A stretch of DNA of 64,000 nucleotides. Source: Pseudomonas extremaustralis. Its GTDB lineage: Bacteria; Pseudomonadota; Gammaproteobacteria; Pseudomonadales; Pseudomonadaceae. The stretch spans positions 620,001 through 684,000 of the forward strand of contig NZ_LT629689.1 in the NCBI RefSeq assembly GCF_900102035.1, given 5' to 3'. The notes beneath the pieces are model-generated. The model searched no databases. It saw only the letters and a program-made list of their open reading frames with translations, and was not told where the DNA came from. The first letter of the stretch is position 1; each line of letters begins with the position of its first letter. Position numbers and translations under genes: made by a program. This document shows positions 24,514 through 33,273 of this stretch, one piece after another.

Positions 24514-25272
24514 ATGAACAAAATCATAGCTATATTTATTTCGGTTCTTATCTCTGGATGCGTCCTAGAGCCAAGGGTTTATCCGAAAGCAAAGCCATAC
24601 GATAATCCGGAAGGCTATGTCGTCTACAAGCCTTATGCCGGTTATCAGCGATGGGATGGCAGGTATCTAAGCGGATTTTATTCCAGCGGGTGGCAATACC
24701 TAGATAACTGTGTTGCAACGGGGCCGCTAGTCCCTAATAAAATTCTTCAGGCAAGCATTAGATATAGCGATAAGGATGATGTGGTTTATCTAAATTATGC
24801 TGGAGGTCCATCCAGGGCTAGATGCGATATAAAATATGACGTAATTAAGGCTGAAATAGATAAGTATATTAGTGACGCATCTGCCGCTGAGACTGCTCGT
24901 AATATTGCGGAAATCAAAGAAGAAAAACGGCAGGAAGCCGAAAGAAAGAAAAAAGGATTAGGAGAGAAAGTAAACAAAGTCGAGTTTGGTGGTTTTGTCG
25001 CAGCCAGAGAGGACATACTTACTTCAGTGCTTCTAGCCTGCTACACCGGAAGCCTGGACAGCGGTGGATGGCCATCTATCTCTACACAGGAGCGAACTAG
25101 TAGATACAAGGCTTTGCTAAGCCTGCACGACGACAGCCCCGCGAGCATGCAAAGAATAACCAATGCTTATAACTTTGCCCTCAAAAACCTCAGTGATCGC
25201 TATCCTCTTGATACGATGGCCAAATATCGCGGTAGCGTATGCGATCAGATGGTTATGAAGGGCAAGCTTTAG
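24514..25272 (+). CDS. Low-GC lipoprotein, probable moron
   Basis: A 252-residue protein. The ATG at 24514 gives a clean lipoprotein signal (IIAIFISVLISGC, lipid Cys at residue 16). A GTG at 24427 would place another hydrophobic stretch in front and is less likely. The mature part is Tyr-rich, then has a charged helix (EIKEEKRQEAERKKKG) and Cys residues near the end. Its AT-rich codons differ sharply from the neighbours. A terminator follows. Position inside the baseplate operon suggests a lysogenic-conversion gene, perhaps superinfection exclusion. Confidence 0.7.
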   Translation: MNKIIAIFISVLISGCVLEPRVYPKAKPYDNPEGYVVYKPYAGYQRWDGRYLSGFYSSGWQYLDNCVATGPLVPNKILQASIRYSDKDDVVYLNYAGGPSRARCDIKYDVIKAEIDKYISDASAAETARNIAEIKEEKRQEAERKKKGLGEKVNKVEFGGFVAAREDILTSVLLACYTGSLDSGGWPSISTQERTSRYKALLSLHDDSPASMQRITNAYNFALKNLSDRYPLDTMAKYRGSVCDQMVMKGKL

Positions 25273-25294
25273 AAAGCAAACGAACAAACATCAA

Positions 25295-25315
25295 ACCCGC
25301 CTCGGCGGGTTTTTT
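25295..25315 (+). terminator. Rho-independent terminator after the lipoprotein gene
   Basis: CCCGC/GCGGG stem with a CTCG loop and six T, 23 bases after the lipoprotein stop and in the middle of the tail operon. Confidence 0.8.
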
Positions 25316-25416
25316 ATTGCCCGCGTTTTACCAGTGGCGACTAGGAGGCATCCGAAAGCGGTATCCCTGAGCCGTTGTCGCTACCACCCAATTCAGGACA
25401 TCGTAGGGAATGAACA

Positions 25417-25920
25417 ATGAACAATGTGATTCCGTTTCACTACAAGGGCCAGTCGGTTCGCTTCAATAGCGAGGGCTGGATTAACGCTACGGATGTGGCC
25501 AAGCGATTTGGCAAACGGCCGGTTGACTGGCTGAAGCAGGGCGAGACAAAGGAATACCTCAATGCGCTTGCCGAGGCGCTTACATGTGACGCTGGATCAC
25601 TTGTAGAAACGAGCAAGGCGCGCTCGGATCGCGGTGGCGGCACATGGTTTCACCCGAAGCTGGCAGTGGCCTTTGCTCGATGGCTCGATCTGAAGTTTGC
25701 CGTCTGGTGCGACCTGCATATTGATGCTCTGCTGCGCGGCGAGTTGAGCGAGAAGCAGGCTTTCGATCAGGCCTGCAAGCAGCTTGAGGACGGCCGTCAA
25801 TTGGCCAGCCTGCACGGAAAGGGCCTTGCGAACTGGAAGTGCAAGAAGCCCGCACTGGAGCATCGCGTAGACGAGATGCGTGACCGCTTGCAGATGGTCC
25901 TCGGCCTCGACGCCGCGTAA
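25417..25920 (+). CDS. KilA-N domain protein
   Basis: A 167-residue protein. Residues about 3-105 are a KilA-N DNA-binding domain (FNSEGWINATDVAKRFGKRP, then GGGTWFHPKLAVAFARWLD). A short helical tail replaces the usual C-terminal antirepressor domain. It sits between terminators in the baseplate region, away from regulatory genes, so it is probably expressed on its own. It may be an antirepressor or a conversion gene. Confidence 0.82.
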   Translation: MNNVIPFHYKGQSVRFNSEGWINATDVAKRFGKRPVDWLKQGETKEYLNALAEALTCDAGSLVETSKARSDRGGGTWFHPKLAVAFARWLDLKFAVWCDLHIDALLRGELSEKQAFDQACKQLEDGRQLASLHGKGLANWKCKKPALEHRVDEMRDRLQMVLGLDAA

Positions 25921-25932
25921 CCGATCCGCCCC

Positions 25933-25965
25933 AACGAAAAGCCCGCCTAGTGCGGGCTTCGTTGT
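25933..25965 (+). terminator. Rho-independent terminator after kilA-N gene
   Basis: AGCCCGC (25940-25946) pairs with GCGGGCT (25952-25958). Flanking AACGAA and TTCGTT extend the stem. The T tract is weak (GTTTC), so termination may be partial in either direction. Confidence 0.6.
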
Positions 25966-25997
25966 TTCTGGAGCGCTGAAAATAGCGAGGTAACACA

Positions 25998-26705
25998 ATG
26001 ATCGAGACAGAAGGGCGGGCGCGTAATGAGAAGCTGATTCGGAATGCGTTCGGCGAACTGATGAAGGATGTATGCACCTCAATCCCCGGGCACGTGCTGA
26101 CGTTCGATCCTTTGACCCAGCGCGCTCAGGTGCAGATTGGAATCCTCAGGGTTGATGTCAACGATGCCACCTTCGCACTAAAGCCTATTGTCGAGGTTCC
26201 CGTCTATTTCCCAGGTGGCGACTACTGCGTTGAGTATCAGATCGACCCTGGGTGCGAAGGAGACATCCTGTTCTCCCAGCGCTGCATTGACGGCTGGGTT
26301 CAGAGTGGCGGAGTGGCCACCAACCCAAGAGGCCGCTTCCACAGCATGCAGGACGCCATGTTCCTGCCTGGGTTCCGGTCTCAACCAAATGCGCTGACGG
26401 ACTTCCAGAACAACGGCGTGCGCATGCGCAACAAGGCCGGTAGCCAGTTCGTCTGGCTGAAGAACGACAACAGCATCTCCATGGATAACGGAGTGGCCAG
26501 GTTCAACGTACTGGCCGACGGCACAACCCTGATGCAGAACGGCGCGGGCAGCTTTCAGCTACTGGCCGATGGGTCGTTCCTGATTAACGGGCTGAAGATC
26601 ACGCCGGACGGCAACGTCATCACCGCCGCCGGCATCAACCTCAATACGCACCGCCATAGCGGTGTAACCCCGGGCTCCGGGACAAGCGGAGTTCCAGTTA
26701 TATGA
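25998..26705 (+). CDS. Membrane-puncturing spike protein (Gp138 family)
   Basis: A 235-residue trimeric spike. The N-terminal OB-like Gp138 domain (IPGHVLTFDPLTQRAQVQIG) is followed by a beta-helix of short repeats (NVLADGTTLMQNGAGSFQLL), then THRHSG, whose histidines can bind iron at the tip. It should pierce the outer membrane on sheath contraction. Confidence 0.87.
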   Translation: MIETEGRARNEKLIRNAFGELMKDVCTSIPGHVLTFDPLTQRAQVQIGILRVDVNDATFALKPIVEVPVYFPGGDYCVEYQIDPGCEGDILFSQRCIDGWVQSGGVATNPRGRFHSMQDAMFLPGFRSQPNALTDFQNNGVRMRNKAGSQFVWLKNDNSISMDNGVARFNVLADGTTLMQNGAGSFQLLADGSFLINGLKITPDGNVITAAGINLNTHRHSGVTPGSGTSGVPVI

Positions 26706-27049
26706 CCGTTCGCAGACTGGACGACAACGGCGACATCGTGACGCGCGGCCAACAGTTCATCACCGGCCAGTCCGAGGTTGCGCAGACGGTGCTGACCCGG
26801 CTGCGCCTGTTCCTGGGCGAGTACTTCAGGGACATCACCGACGGCACGCCGTGGTACGAGCAGATCCTCGGCAAGTTCACCAGCCTTTCAACCGCCGAGG
26901 CGGCACTCAGAGCGCGAATTGCCAACACCCCCGGCGTGATCCGGCTCACCAGCTTCTCCGCTGACTTCAACATCGACAACCGAAAATACAGCGTAACCGC
27001 TGGGATTCTCACTGAGTTCGGCCTAGAAGAGGTAACACTGAATGGCTAG
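26702..27049 (+). CDS. Baseplate wedge protein, gp25/W-like
   Basis: A 115-residue protein with the gp25-like pattern (VAQTVLTRLRLFLGEYFRDI, then GTPWYEQILGK). It overlaps the spike by 4 bases and gpJ-like gene by 8. Confidence 0.82.
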   Translation: MTVRRLDDNGDIVTRGQQFITGQSEVAQTVLTRLRLFLGEYFRDITDGTPWYEQILGKFTSLSTAEAALRARIANTPGVIRLTSFSADFNIDNRKYSVTAGILTEFGLEEVTLNG

Positions 27050-28262
27050 CCTGACTTCGACCGGCTACGTGCTACAGACGCAAAACGACTGGTTTGCCCA
27101 GGAGCGGCAGTTCTACCTGGATATTGACCCGCTGTGGAACTTGGACGCTTCGACCCCGGACGGGTTGAAGATGGCGCATGACGCCGAGATCTTCTACGCC
27201 CTGGATGAGACGCTGCAGCAGGCCTACAACTCTAAAGACCCAAACAAGGCCAAGGGCGCAGACTTGGATATCGTCTGTTCGCTTACTGGCACCATTCGCT
27301 CCAATGGTTCGGCCTCCAGCGTACAGCTCACGTTTGCCGCGACACCAGGAACCCCTATTCCCAAGGGAAACCGTTTCGAGTCCGTCACTACCGGAAGCCG
27401 CTGGACGACCGATCAAGCCGTAACGGCGGATTCGCTTGGCGCGGCCACTGTCAACGCGACGTGCACCGTCGTCGGGCCAACCCAGGCCGATCACGACACC
27501 ATAACCCGCATCGTTGACGTTGTGGCCGGGCTGTCTGGTGTAACAAACGCAGATCCAGCAACGCCTGGAACAGACGCCCAAACCAACGAGCAACTGCGTG
27601 TAACCCGGGCGACGGCAGTGGGGCGCCCCGGCAACAACCAGATCGACTCCACTTACGGCGAGCTGTACGCAGTTCCCGGCGTGCGCCGCGTCAAGATCTA
27701 CGAGAACGATACCGATAGCGCTGCCGTATCAGTCGACAACCCTCACGGCCTACCAAGGAAATCGTATGCGGTGATCGTCGACGGCGGCACCAATGAAGAT
27801 ATCGCCATGGCGATCTATCTGAAGAAGAACCCTGGTCCTCTCCTATATCAGGCCGGTACGCCTTTCGAGGTTGAGGTGACGTCGCCGAAATACCCTACCA
27901 ACAAAAAGGTGATCCGCGCCAGCCGGCCAATCTACGTGGACATGCTCCCGGTCATTCATGTCGTAAACGATGGAACGCTGCCAGCCAACGCCGACCAACT
28001 TATCAAGGAGGCGATGATGGAGTATGCGGCCGGCGATCTGATCCCGGCAGACGTGGGCTTCAAGATCAGCGGGTTTGATATTGGCGAGACTGTGCCGTTC
28101 AGTACGATCTTCACGCCGGTCAACAAGGTAATCGGGGCATACGGCAACAGCTACGTTGACTTGCCTTCGTCAAGCCTCAATGGCGTCCAGGCGAACGCAG
28201 TCATCGCCTACAACCAGATGTCTCGGTGGACGGAGAGCAACATCACCGTAGTGATCACCTAA
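27042..28262 (+). CDS. Baseplate wedge protein J (gp47-like)
   Basis: A 406-residue Baseplate_J protein (DLDIVCSLTGTIRSNGSAS, then ATPGTPIPKGNRFESVTTG and EQLRVTRATAVGRPGNNQID). It links the central hub region with the fibre-bearing wedges. Confidence 0.88.
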   Translation: MASLTSTGYVLQTQNDWFAQERQFYLDIDPLWNLDASTPDGLKMAHDAEIFYALDETLQQAYNSKDPNKAKGADLDIVCSLTGTIRSNGSASSVQLTFAATPGTPIPKGNRFESVTTGSRWTTDQAVTADSLGAATVNATCTVVGPTQADHDTITRIVDVVAGLSGVTNADPATPGTDAQTNEQLRVTRATAVGRPGNNQIDSTYGELYAVPGVRRVKIYENDTDSAAVSVDNPHGLPRKSYAVIVDGGTNEDIAMAIYLKKNPGPLLYQAGTPFEVEVTSPKYPTNKKVIRASRPIYVDMLPVIHVVNDGTLPANADQLIKEAMMEYAAGDLIPADVGFKISGFDIGETVPFSTIFTPVNKVIGAYGNSYVDLPSSSLNGVQANAVIAYNQMSRWTESNITVVIT

Positions 28263-28903
28263 TGAATATCCCAGAACGAATTTACGCGCAGTACCGCGAT
28301 AAGCCTAAGGCTGTGGCCTGGTATGCGATTGCCAAAAGGCTAGGCGGTAGCCTAGAGGATGCCGCCGAAGCTGTTCGCAAGAGCTATGACATAGATAACG
28401 TATTCGGCGAACAACTGAACGTTATCGGTCGGATCGTCGTTGCACCGCGCAGCTTCGTTGGCGCATTTCCAATGAGCCCAGGGCTATTTGATCTCACTGA
28501 CGGCGATGAGTTTGGCGACGATGGCGCGATGTTTAGCGCCCTGACTATCGATCAGGACGGGCAGCTATCGGATGACCTTTACCGCCTGGTCATTAAAGCC
28601 AAGATCGTCAAGAACAACGGCGATGCGACGATTGAGAACATCCTCGACGGTATGAATTTCCTTCTACCGAACGCTCAGGTTCTGCGCGTGACGGACAGTG
28701 AGGACATGTCGTTCAGCATCGAGTTCTACGGGCAGATAACCGATCTTGAGCGCTTTGCCCTGCTCAATGCAGGGCTTGTACCAAAGCCGCAAGCAGTTGG
28801 ATTTAACGGATTCCTTGAAGGGTTTGGAATGTTCGAGTTCGGCGATATGGATGCCGAGTTCGGTGACGAAGACGCAGAATTTGCAGGATATATAGGGGCT
28901 TAG
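28262..28903 (+). CDS. Baseplate protein, DUF2612 family
   Basis: A 213-residue protein starting MNIPERIYAQYRDKPKAVAW, the usual DUF2612 beginning. It contains an EQLNVIGRIV motif and ends in an acidic Gly/Asp/Glu tail. Functionally it resembles the tail protein I that holds fibres. The ATG overlaps the stop of the J-like gene. Confidence 0.82.
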   Translation: MNIPERIYAQYRDKPKAVAWYAIAKRLGGSLEDAAEAVRKSYDIDNVFGEQLNVIGRIVVAPRSFVGAFPMSPGLFDLTDGDEFGDDGAMFSALTIDQDGQLSDDLYRLVIKAKIVKNNGDATIENILDGMNFLLPNAQVLRVTDSEDMSFSIEFYGQITDLERFALLNAGLVPKPQAVGFNGFLEGFGMFEFGDMDAEFGDEDAEFAGYIGA

Positions 28904-28904
28904 A

Positions 28905-30212
28905 ATGTCACTCAAGCTAAACGAACGGTACCCGGCTCGGTTCAACAACCCTACAGCAGGATACCCGCAAGGCTCATTTAAAAACCGAACCACACCTACC
29001 GCTAAAGATGGTTCCTACCTGGAAAAGGACTGGGCAAACGACAAGGAGGGTTTTTTCCAGTCACTTCTAAGCGCTGCAGGAATTACGGCCAATGGCGCTG
29101 TTGATGCCGTAGGCGCATCGCAGTTCTTCGATGCGCTCCAGGCACTTAAGCAGATCCAGGCAGGAACCGCATTTACGACTGCGGGCATCGCTGGAGTACT
29201 AACGCTCGCTCCAACCCCTGCAATCCCTGCGTACTCAGCGCCCCTGCGATTCCATGTTAAGTTTAGCCAGGACAGTACCGGTAATGACACCATTAACGTG
29301 TCCGGAAAGGGCGCCCAGAGCCTTAAGCAGTACAACTCGGCCGGTGCTAAAGTAGCGGCAGTATTTACCGCTAACCAACTCGCCGATATCGAATATGACG
29401 GCGTTGATTTTGTTCTTCTGGATCAGTTGCCAGGAACCACGGCCACAATCGGTATACAGGGCAGCTTTAAAAATCTTTCGGTATCAACTACCGGCTTAAG
29501 TTCAGTGGTGAAAGTAACCGCCGACGAACTTATGGTGGAAAGCTCATTATTTTTGTATCAAACGCTCAGAGCGGTAAATGTTTCTCCATCTTTTGCTATC
29601 GCTGGCGCCGGCGGCCTTGATGTTGGCGCTGCAAATAGCCAGACCGCTCCTACTTGGTATAGCGTTTGGGTCATATGGAACGGGACTACCGTGTCCAGCC
29701 TCCTGTCGCTGAGCGCTTCCTCTCCAACTATGCCGTCTGGCTATACGCACAAAGCTCGGGTTGCATGGGTTAGAACGGATGCATCTGGCAACAAGTACCC
29801 GCTTGGCTTTATGCAAACTGGACGGCGCGCAAGGTACAGGATACAGGCCGGGACAAACGTAACCTCTGTTCCACTTATGATTAATGGCGCGCAAGGAAAC
29901 CCGCTTGGAAACACTCCGACTTACATCCCTGTCGCAGTGGCAGCCTTCGTTCCACCAACAGCAACTGTTATTTGTTTGACGCTTTCGGCTTATGTAGCGA
30001 ACTCATCTGCAATCGCGGCTCCTAACACTAGCTATCAGGGAATTTCATCTACTAACTCGGTCGCGGCACCATTATCTGTAAGCCTTCAGGCTACAGCCCC
30101 AACGCACATGGCGGCAACAGGAGATTTTGTGATCGAGTCGGCAAACGTTTATTACGCGTCCACTGGTGTTCCGGCTGGGCTTTCGTGCAACGGATGGGAG
30201 GATGTTCTATGA
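28905..30212 (+). CDS. Tail fibre protein
   Basis: A 435-residue protein with an N-terminal baseplate-binding part (SLKLNERYPARFNNPTAGYP, then KDGSYLEKDWANDKEGFFQS) and a beta-rich, Ser/Thr/Ala-rich distal part for host binding. It is followed by two small probable fibre-assembly genes. Confidence 0.82.
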   Translation: MSLKLNERYPARFNNPTAGYPQGSFKNRTTPTAKDGSYLEKDWANDKEGFFQSLLSAAGITANGAVDAVGASQFFDALQALKQIQAGTAFTTAGIAGVLTLAPTPAIPAYSAPLRFHVKFSQDSTGNDTINVSGKGAQSLKQYNSAGAKVAAVFTANQLADIEYDGVDFVLLDQLPGTTATIGIQGSFKNLSVSTTGLSSVVKVTADELMVESSLFLYQTLRAVNVSPSFAIAGAGGLDVGAANSQTAPTWYSVWVIWNGTTVSSLLSLSASSPTMPSGYTHKARVAWVRTDASGNKYPLGFMQTGRRARYRIQAGTNVTSVPLMINGAQGNPLGNTPTYIPVAVAAFVPPTATVICLTLSAYVANSSAIAAPNTSYQGISSTNSVAAPLSVSLQATAPTHMAATGDFVIESANVYYASTGVPAGLSCNGWEDVL

Positions 30213-30577
30213 ATGGCTATGCCGTTAAGAATGACGGCCAGGGATGGCGTGCGGTGGATTCAGAAACCGATATCTTCGAGTGGGAGACATTCTCTGTAAA
30301 TCAACCGGACCCCTACGTCTTGCCGATCGAGACGCTGGAAAGATCATGGAGGGATGCGGTAATAGAGTCAGTTAAATGGGTTCGCGAAAGACATCGTGAC
30401 GAAATTGATATTGGGGGCAAAACAACTATTACGGGAGATATGTTTTCTGAGTTACTTACTTTTATCCAGGAGCTAAGAGACTGGCCGAAATCTAGCGAAT
30501 TTCCCTTGGAAGCTGGCAGGCCAAAGCCGCCAGCATGGCTTTGCTCTAAGCAAAACACTCTAGCTCTATCGAGGTGA
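30209..30577 (+). CDS. Tail fibre assembly-like protein
   Basis: A 122-residue protein (MNGYAVKNDGQGWRAVDSET) with a helical C-terminal part and the ending LRDWPKSSEFPLEAGRPKPP shared by phage tail-fibre chaperones. GGGAGG lies seven bases before ATG 30209, which overlaps the fibre stop. Confidence 0.75.
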   Translation: MNGYAVKNDGQGWRAVDSETDIFEWETFSVNQPDPYVLPIETLERSWRDAVIESVKWVRERHRDEIDIGGKTTITGDMFSELLTFIQELRDWPKSSEFPLEAGRPKPPAWLCSKQNTLALSR

Positions 30578-30580
30578 AAA

Positions 30581-30916
30581 ATGAGTAGTTCTTTTAGATG
30601 CTTTGGAGTTGTCGGAACTTACCGTTGGTACTGTGGAATGTATGACGATGATTTTATTCCTCCAGCCGGTAATGTACCAATGGTTGATGAGTACCCACAA
30701 AACCCTGGGCCAACCCGTTTTGGCGCGTGGTTTGTTAGTGCTGAAGGTACGTTCTATTGGAATCAGTACCCCGACCCACCGTTCAATATCGTCTATCACG
30801 AAGGTAAGATGAAGAACTCTGACACCATGGTTGAGATCGCCATTGAAACGCTACCAGGCAACGTTGCTGCACGCCTGGATGCACTCGAGGCAGCCGTTTT
30901 CCCGACGACCCCATAA
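30581..30916 (+). CDS. Small tail-region protein
   Basis: A 111-residue protein rich in Tyr, Trp and Pro (WYCGMYDDDFIPPAGNVPMV), with a helical end (VAARLDALEAAVF). It has no domain I can name. As the last gene of the tail operon, before a terminator, it may be a fibre accessory. Confidence 0.6.
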   Translation: MSSSFRCFGVVGTYRWYCGMYDDDFIPPAGNVPMVDEYPQNPGPTRFGAWFVSAEGTFYWNQYPDPPFNIVYHEGKMKNSDTMVEIAIETLPGNVAARLDALEAAVFPTTP

Positions 30917-30927
30917 CTGTGATGCAC

Positions 30928-30951
30928 AAGCCGCCTTAGGGCGGCTTTTTT
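30928..30951 (+). terminator. Rho-independent terminator after tail genes
   Basis: AAGCCGCC/GGCGGCTT stem with a 4-base loop and a T run, between tail and lysis genes. Confidence 0.8.
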
Positions 30952-30969
30952 GCGTCTGGAGAAAACCAA

Positions 30970-31551
30970 ATGCTCAATATCACCAAGGCGATTTGCCAGT
31001 GGGCGCTTCTGCTCGCCTGCAATATCGTCACCGACCTTGTCGGGCTTTTTGTCGTGGCAATTGCAATCCCGTTCCGGGTTGCAGATGTCAGCAAGAGCGA
31101 TGGCCGGCCAATCGTGAATTTACCGCGCTGGGTTTGGCTGTTTGGCAATGACTACGACGGGCTACTGGGTGATCGGCGGGGTTGGTGGGCTGAGAACACT
31201 CCGTTCGGTTGGCCGGTCGACTCGTTCATGGCGATGTGGTGGTGGGCCGCGGTGCGCAACCCGGTCAACAACATGCGGTTCGTCAAGCTCTGGCAGGCGC
31301 CGATCAAGGGCAGCACGATCACCTATGTGGGCGACTACACCGTCCGCGACCATCCTGGCGAGGCGGGTTGGCAGTTCGTGATCACCGAGAACGGCGGGAA
31401 GCGCTGGTATGGCTTCTACCTGGTTCACCAGTGGAGCGAAACCCGCGCCTTCGTGATCCGCCTGGGCTTTAAGGTGCAGCCGGATGACGCCGGGACTGAC
31501 GGCGAGCCGCTGGGCATGACGACGAAAATCAACTTTTACAAGGCGATCTGA
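30970..31551 (+). CDS. Membrane-associated phage protein
   Basis: A 193-residue protein with a hydrophobic N-terminal segment (about 8-34: CQWALLLACNIVTDLVGLFV). The rest is soluble and rich in Trp (GWPVDSFMAMWWWAAVRNP) with a beta-rich end. Similar proteins occur beside the endolysin in Pseudomonas prophages; the function is unknown. Confidence 0.65.
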   Translation: MLNITKAICQWALLLACNIVTDLVGLFVVAIAIPFRVADVSKSDGRPIVNLPRWVWLFGNDYDGLLGDRRGWWAENTPFGWPVDSFMAMWWWAAVRNPVNNMRFVKLWQAPIKGSTITYVGDYTVRDHPGEAGWQFVITENGGKRWYGFYLVHQWSETRAFVIRLGFKVQPDDAGTDGEPLGMTTKINFYKAI

Positions 31552-31552
31552 C

Positions 31553-32158
31553 ATGCCAATCACCGAGCAGCAGTTGCTGCAGATCCTCCCGAACGCCGGA
31601 CGCCAAGCCGGCGTTTTTGTTCCTGTCCTGAACGCCGCCATGAACCGCTACAGCATCGTCGGCACGCCGCGCGCCGCCGCGTTCATCGCCCAGGTCGGGC
31701 ATGAGTCGGGCCAGTTGACGCGCCTGGTGGAAAACCTGAACTACAGCGCCGACGGGCTGATGAAGACCTGGCCGAGCCGGTTCGACTTGGTGCGAGCAAC
31801 GGCATGTGCCCGCAAGCCTGAGCAGATCGCGAATGTCGTGTATGCCGATCGCATGGGTAACGCTGGCCCTGGTGACGGCTGGAAGTATCGCGGGCGAGGC
31901 CTGATCCAGGTGACTGGCAAGACGAACTATGCAGCCTGCGGAGAAGCCCTTGGCCTGGACCTGATCAATCAGCCTGAACTGCTGGAGCGGCCCCAATATG
32001 CAGCGATGTCGGCGGCATGGTTCTGGTCGGCCAATGGGCTGAATACCCTGGCCGATGCTGGCGACCTGACAAAGATCACCCGACGCATCAATGGTGGGCT
32101 CACCGGCCAGGCCGACCGCCAGGCGCTGTATGACAAGGCATTGAAGGTGCTGGCATGA
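31553..32158 (+). CDS. Endolysin, glycoside hydrolase family 19
   Basis: A 201-residue protein with chitinase-like GH19 features: FIAQVGHESGQLTRLVENLN holds the probable catalytic Glu, followed by YADRMGN, GDGWKYRGRGLIQVTGK and NGLNTLADAGD. It degrades the glycan strands of peptidoglycan. There is no signal sequence, so it needs the holin. It overlaps the Rz gene by 4 bases. Confidence 0.92.
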   Translation: MPITEQQLLQILPNAGRQAGVFVPVLNAAMNRYSIVGTPRAAAFIAQVGHESGQLTRLVENLNYSADGLMKTWPSRFDLVRATACARKPEQIANVVYADRMGNAGPGDGWKYRGRGLIQVTGKTNYAACGEALGLDLINQPELLERPQYAAMSAAWFWSANGLNTLADAGDLTKITRRINGGLTGQADRQALYDKALKVLA

Positions 32159-32670
32159 GCACGATCTGGCTGAAAACCCTTCCTTATATAGCAGCGGTGC
32201 TGCTGGCCCTTGGCGCGCTCTATGGCGCCTATCACCGCGGCGTGAGCAACACTAACGCGACGTGGCAGGCCGAATGGAACAGCCGCGATACACGCGATGC
32301 TCAGGCCAAGGAGCGGAACGAGGCCGCCGCGCGCGCCACAGAACAAGCCTGGCAACTCAAACTCGACAAGGTGACGGAAGATGGACAGCATGCGATCGAT
32401 CAAGCGACTGGCGATGCTGCTACCGCTCGCGCTTCTGCTGACGGCCTGCGCGGAGCGGCCGACGCCCTTGCCGCTCGACTCGCAGCCAGTCAATCCGGCG
32501 GCAATTCCTGCACTGCCGCCGCAAGCGCGGCAGCTACCCGTGCCGTCATGGTGCTTGCCGACGTGCTCAAGCGCTCTGATGAGAGATCGGGCGATCTGGC
32601 AGGATATGCTGATCAAAGCAGGGGCCGAGGAGTAACCTGCGAGCAGGCGTATGACAGTTTGGGGAAATAG
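32155..32670 (+). CDS. Rz-like i-spanin
   Basis: A 171-residue protein with an N-terminal membrane anchor (about 6-26: LKTLPYIAAVLLALGALYGA) and a long periplasmic helix. With Rz1 it bridges the inner and outer membranes and completes lysis. The Rz1 gene lies inside it in the +1 frame. Confidence 0.85.
   Translation: MSTIWLKTLPYIAAVLLALGALYGAYHRGVSNTNATWQAEWNSRDTRDAQAKERNEAAARATEQAWQLKLDKVTEDGQHAIDQATGDAATARASADGLRGAADALAARLAASQSGGNSCTAAASAAATRAVMVLADVLKRSDERSGDLAGYADQSRGRGVTCEQAYDSLGK
32381..32635 (+). CDS. Rz1-like o-spanin lipoprotein, nested in Rz
   Basis: An 84-residue frame inside the Rz gene. The signal ends in the lipobox LLTAC, followed by a Pro-rich stretch (RPTPLPLDSQPVNPAAIPAL), both Rz1 traits. 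It overlaps Rz completely in another frame, as in lambda. Confidence 0.82.
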   Translation: MDSMRSIKRLAMLLPLALLLTACAERPTPLPLDSQPVNPAAIPALPPQARQLPVPSWCLPTCSSALMRDRAIWQDMLIKAGAEE

Positions 32671-32818
32671 GGGGATTGTGTTCGGTCGGCAGGACGCCGG
32701 GGAGGGGGCGTGACATTTGCGTGACTCTCTCACGCACTTGCAAGCTCTTGTGGGCAGTCGATTGCAGCGAGCGCCAATAAAAACAGCTAGTTAACAATGG
32801 CTTGCAGGTGTACTGCGT

Positions 32819-32865
32819 GCATGGGGTGCTAGGGGTCGAGTGTTCGAATCACTCCGTCCCGACCA
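32819..32865 (+). other. Probable attR: 3' end of tRNA-Pro(GGG)
   Basis: 47 bases match the anticodon arm (with GGG), T arm (GAGTG TTCGAAT CACTC at 32838-32854) and acceptor 3' strand with CCA of tRNA-Pro. The upstream bases do not fold into the 5' half, so this is a fragment. It lies 150 bases after the last lysis gene, which fits the host-phage junction of an integrase that uses tRNA-Pro. Confidence 0.8.
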
Positions 32866-32881
32866 TATAATTCAATGACTT

Positions 32882-32909
32882 AGCCGAACACTCACCAGTT
32901 CGGCTTTTT
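32882..32909 (+). terminator. Rho-independent terminator behind the tRNA fragment
   Basis: AGCCGAAC/GTTCGGCT, 8-bp stem, 8-base loop, then TTTT. It is probably the original terminator of the tRNA-Pro gene, now behind attR. Confidence 0.75.
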
Positions 32910-32922
32910 CATGTCTGTGAAA

Positions 32923-32944
32923 TTACTCCCACATTTACTCCCAC
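32923..32944. repeat. Tandem TTACTCCCAC repeat beside attR
   Basis: TTACTCCCAC occurs at 32923-32932 and again at 32935-32944, a 12-base period. Short direct repeats near an att site can be integrase arm sites, but this one lies on the chromosome side, so it may be a relic of an earlier element. Confidence 0.45.
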
Positions 32945-33273
32945 GGATATTTTAGGTCTAGGTAACGTTGGCTTATGAGCTAGCGACAGCTTTGGCACTA
33001 CTCGCCGTGTCTTCTTTATGCGCTCCAGCGTCTTGGGCGACAATATTCAACTGGTCTAAAGCTCAAATTGAGGCGTTGGGCCTTTCCAGTTCAGCACGTT
33101 TCCTAATGGTGACGCACTCGAGTGATACGTGTGGTTAGCCATAGACCAACCTCATTGTCATCAACCGTTGAGCCAGGAGCCATCCTCTCGCATTCAATGA
33201 GGCGGGCCGTGTGAATCGCCCCGGGTTTCGTAGACACCTCCATGCCTTAAACTGAGGCCAATCAGGAGGTGCC

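Larger units (their letters stand above)
32671..33211. other. Prophage right border, no gene
   Basis: No convincing coding region. It contains the tRNA-Pro 3' copy (32819-32865), a terminator (32882-32909) and a short tandem repeat (32923-32944). The rest, up to the insertion sequence at 33212, shows nothing else I can support. Confidence 0.6.

Noticed and set aside
32801..32865. Complete tRNA gene
   Set aside because: Only the anticodon arm, T arm and 3' acceptor strand are present. The upstream bases do not form the 5' half.
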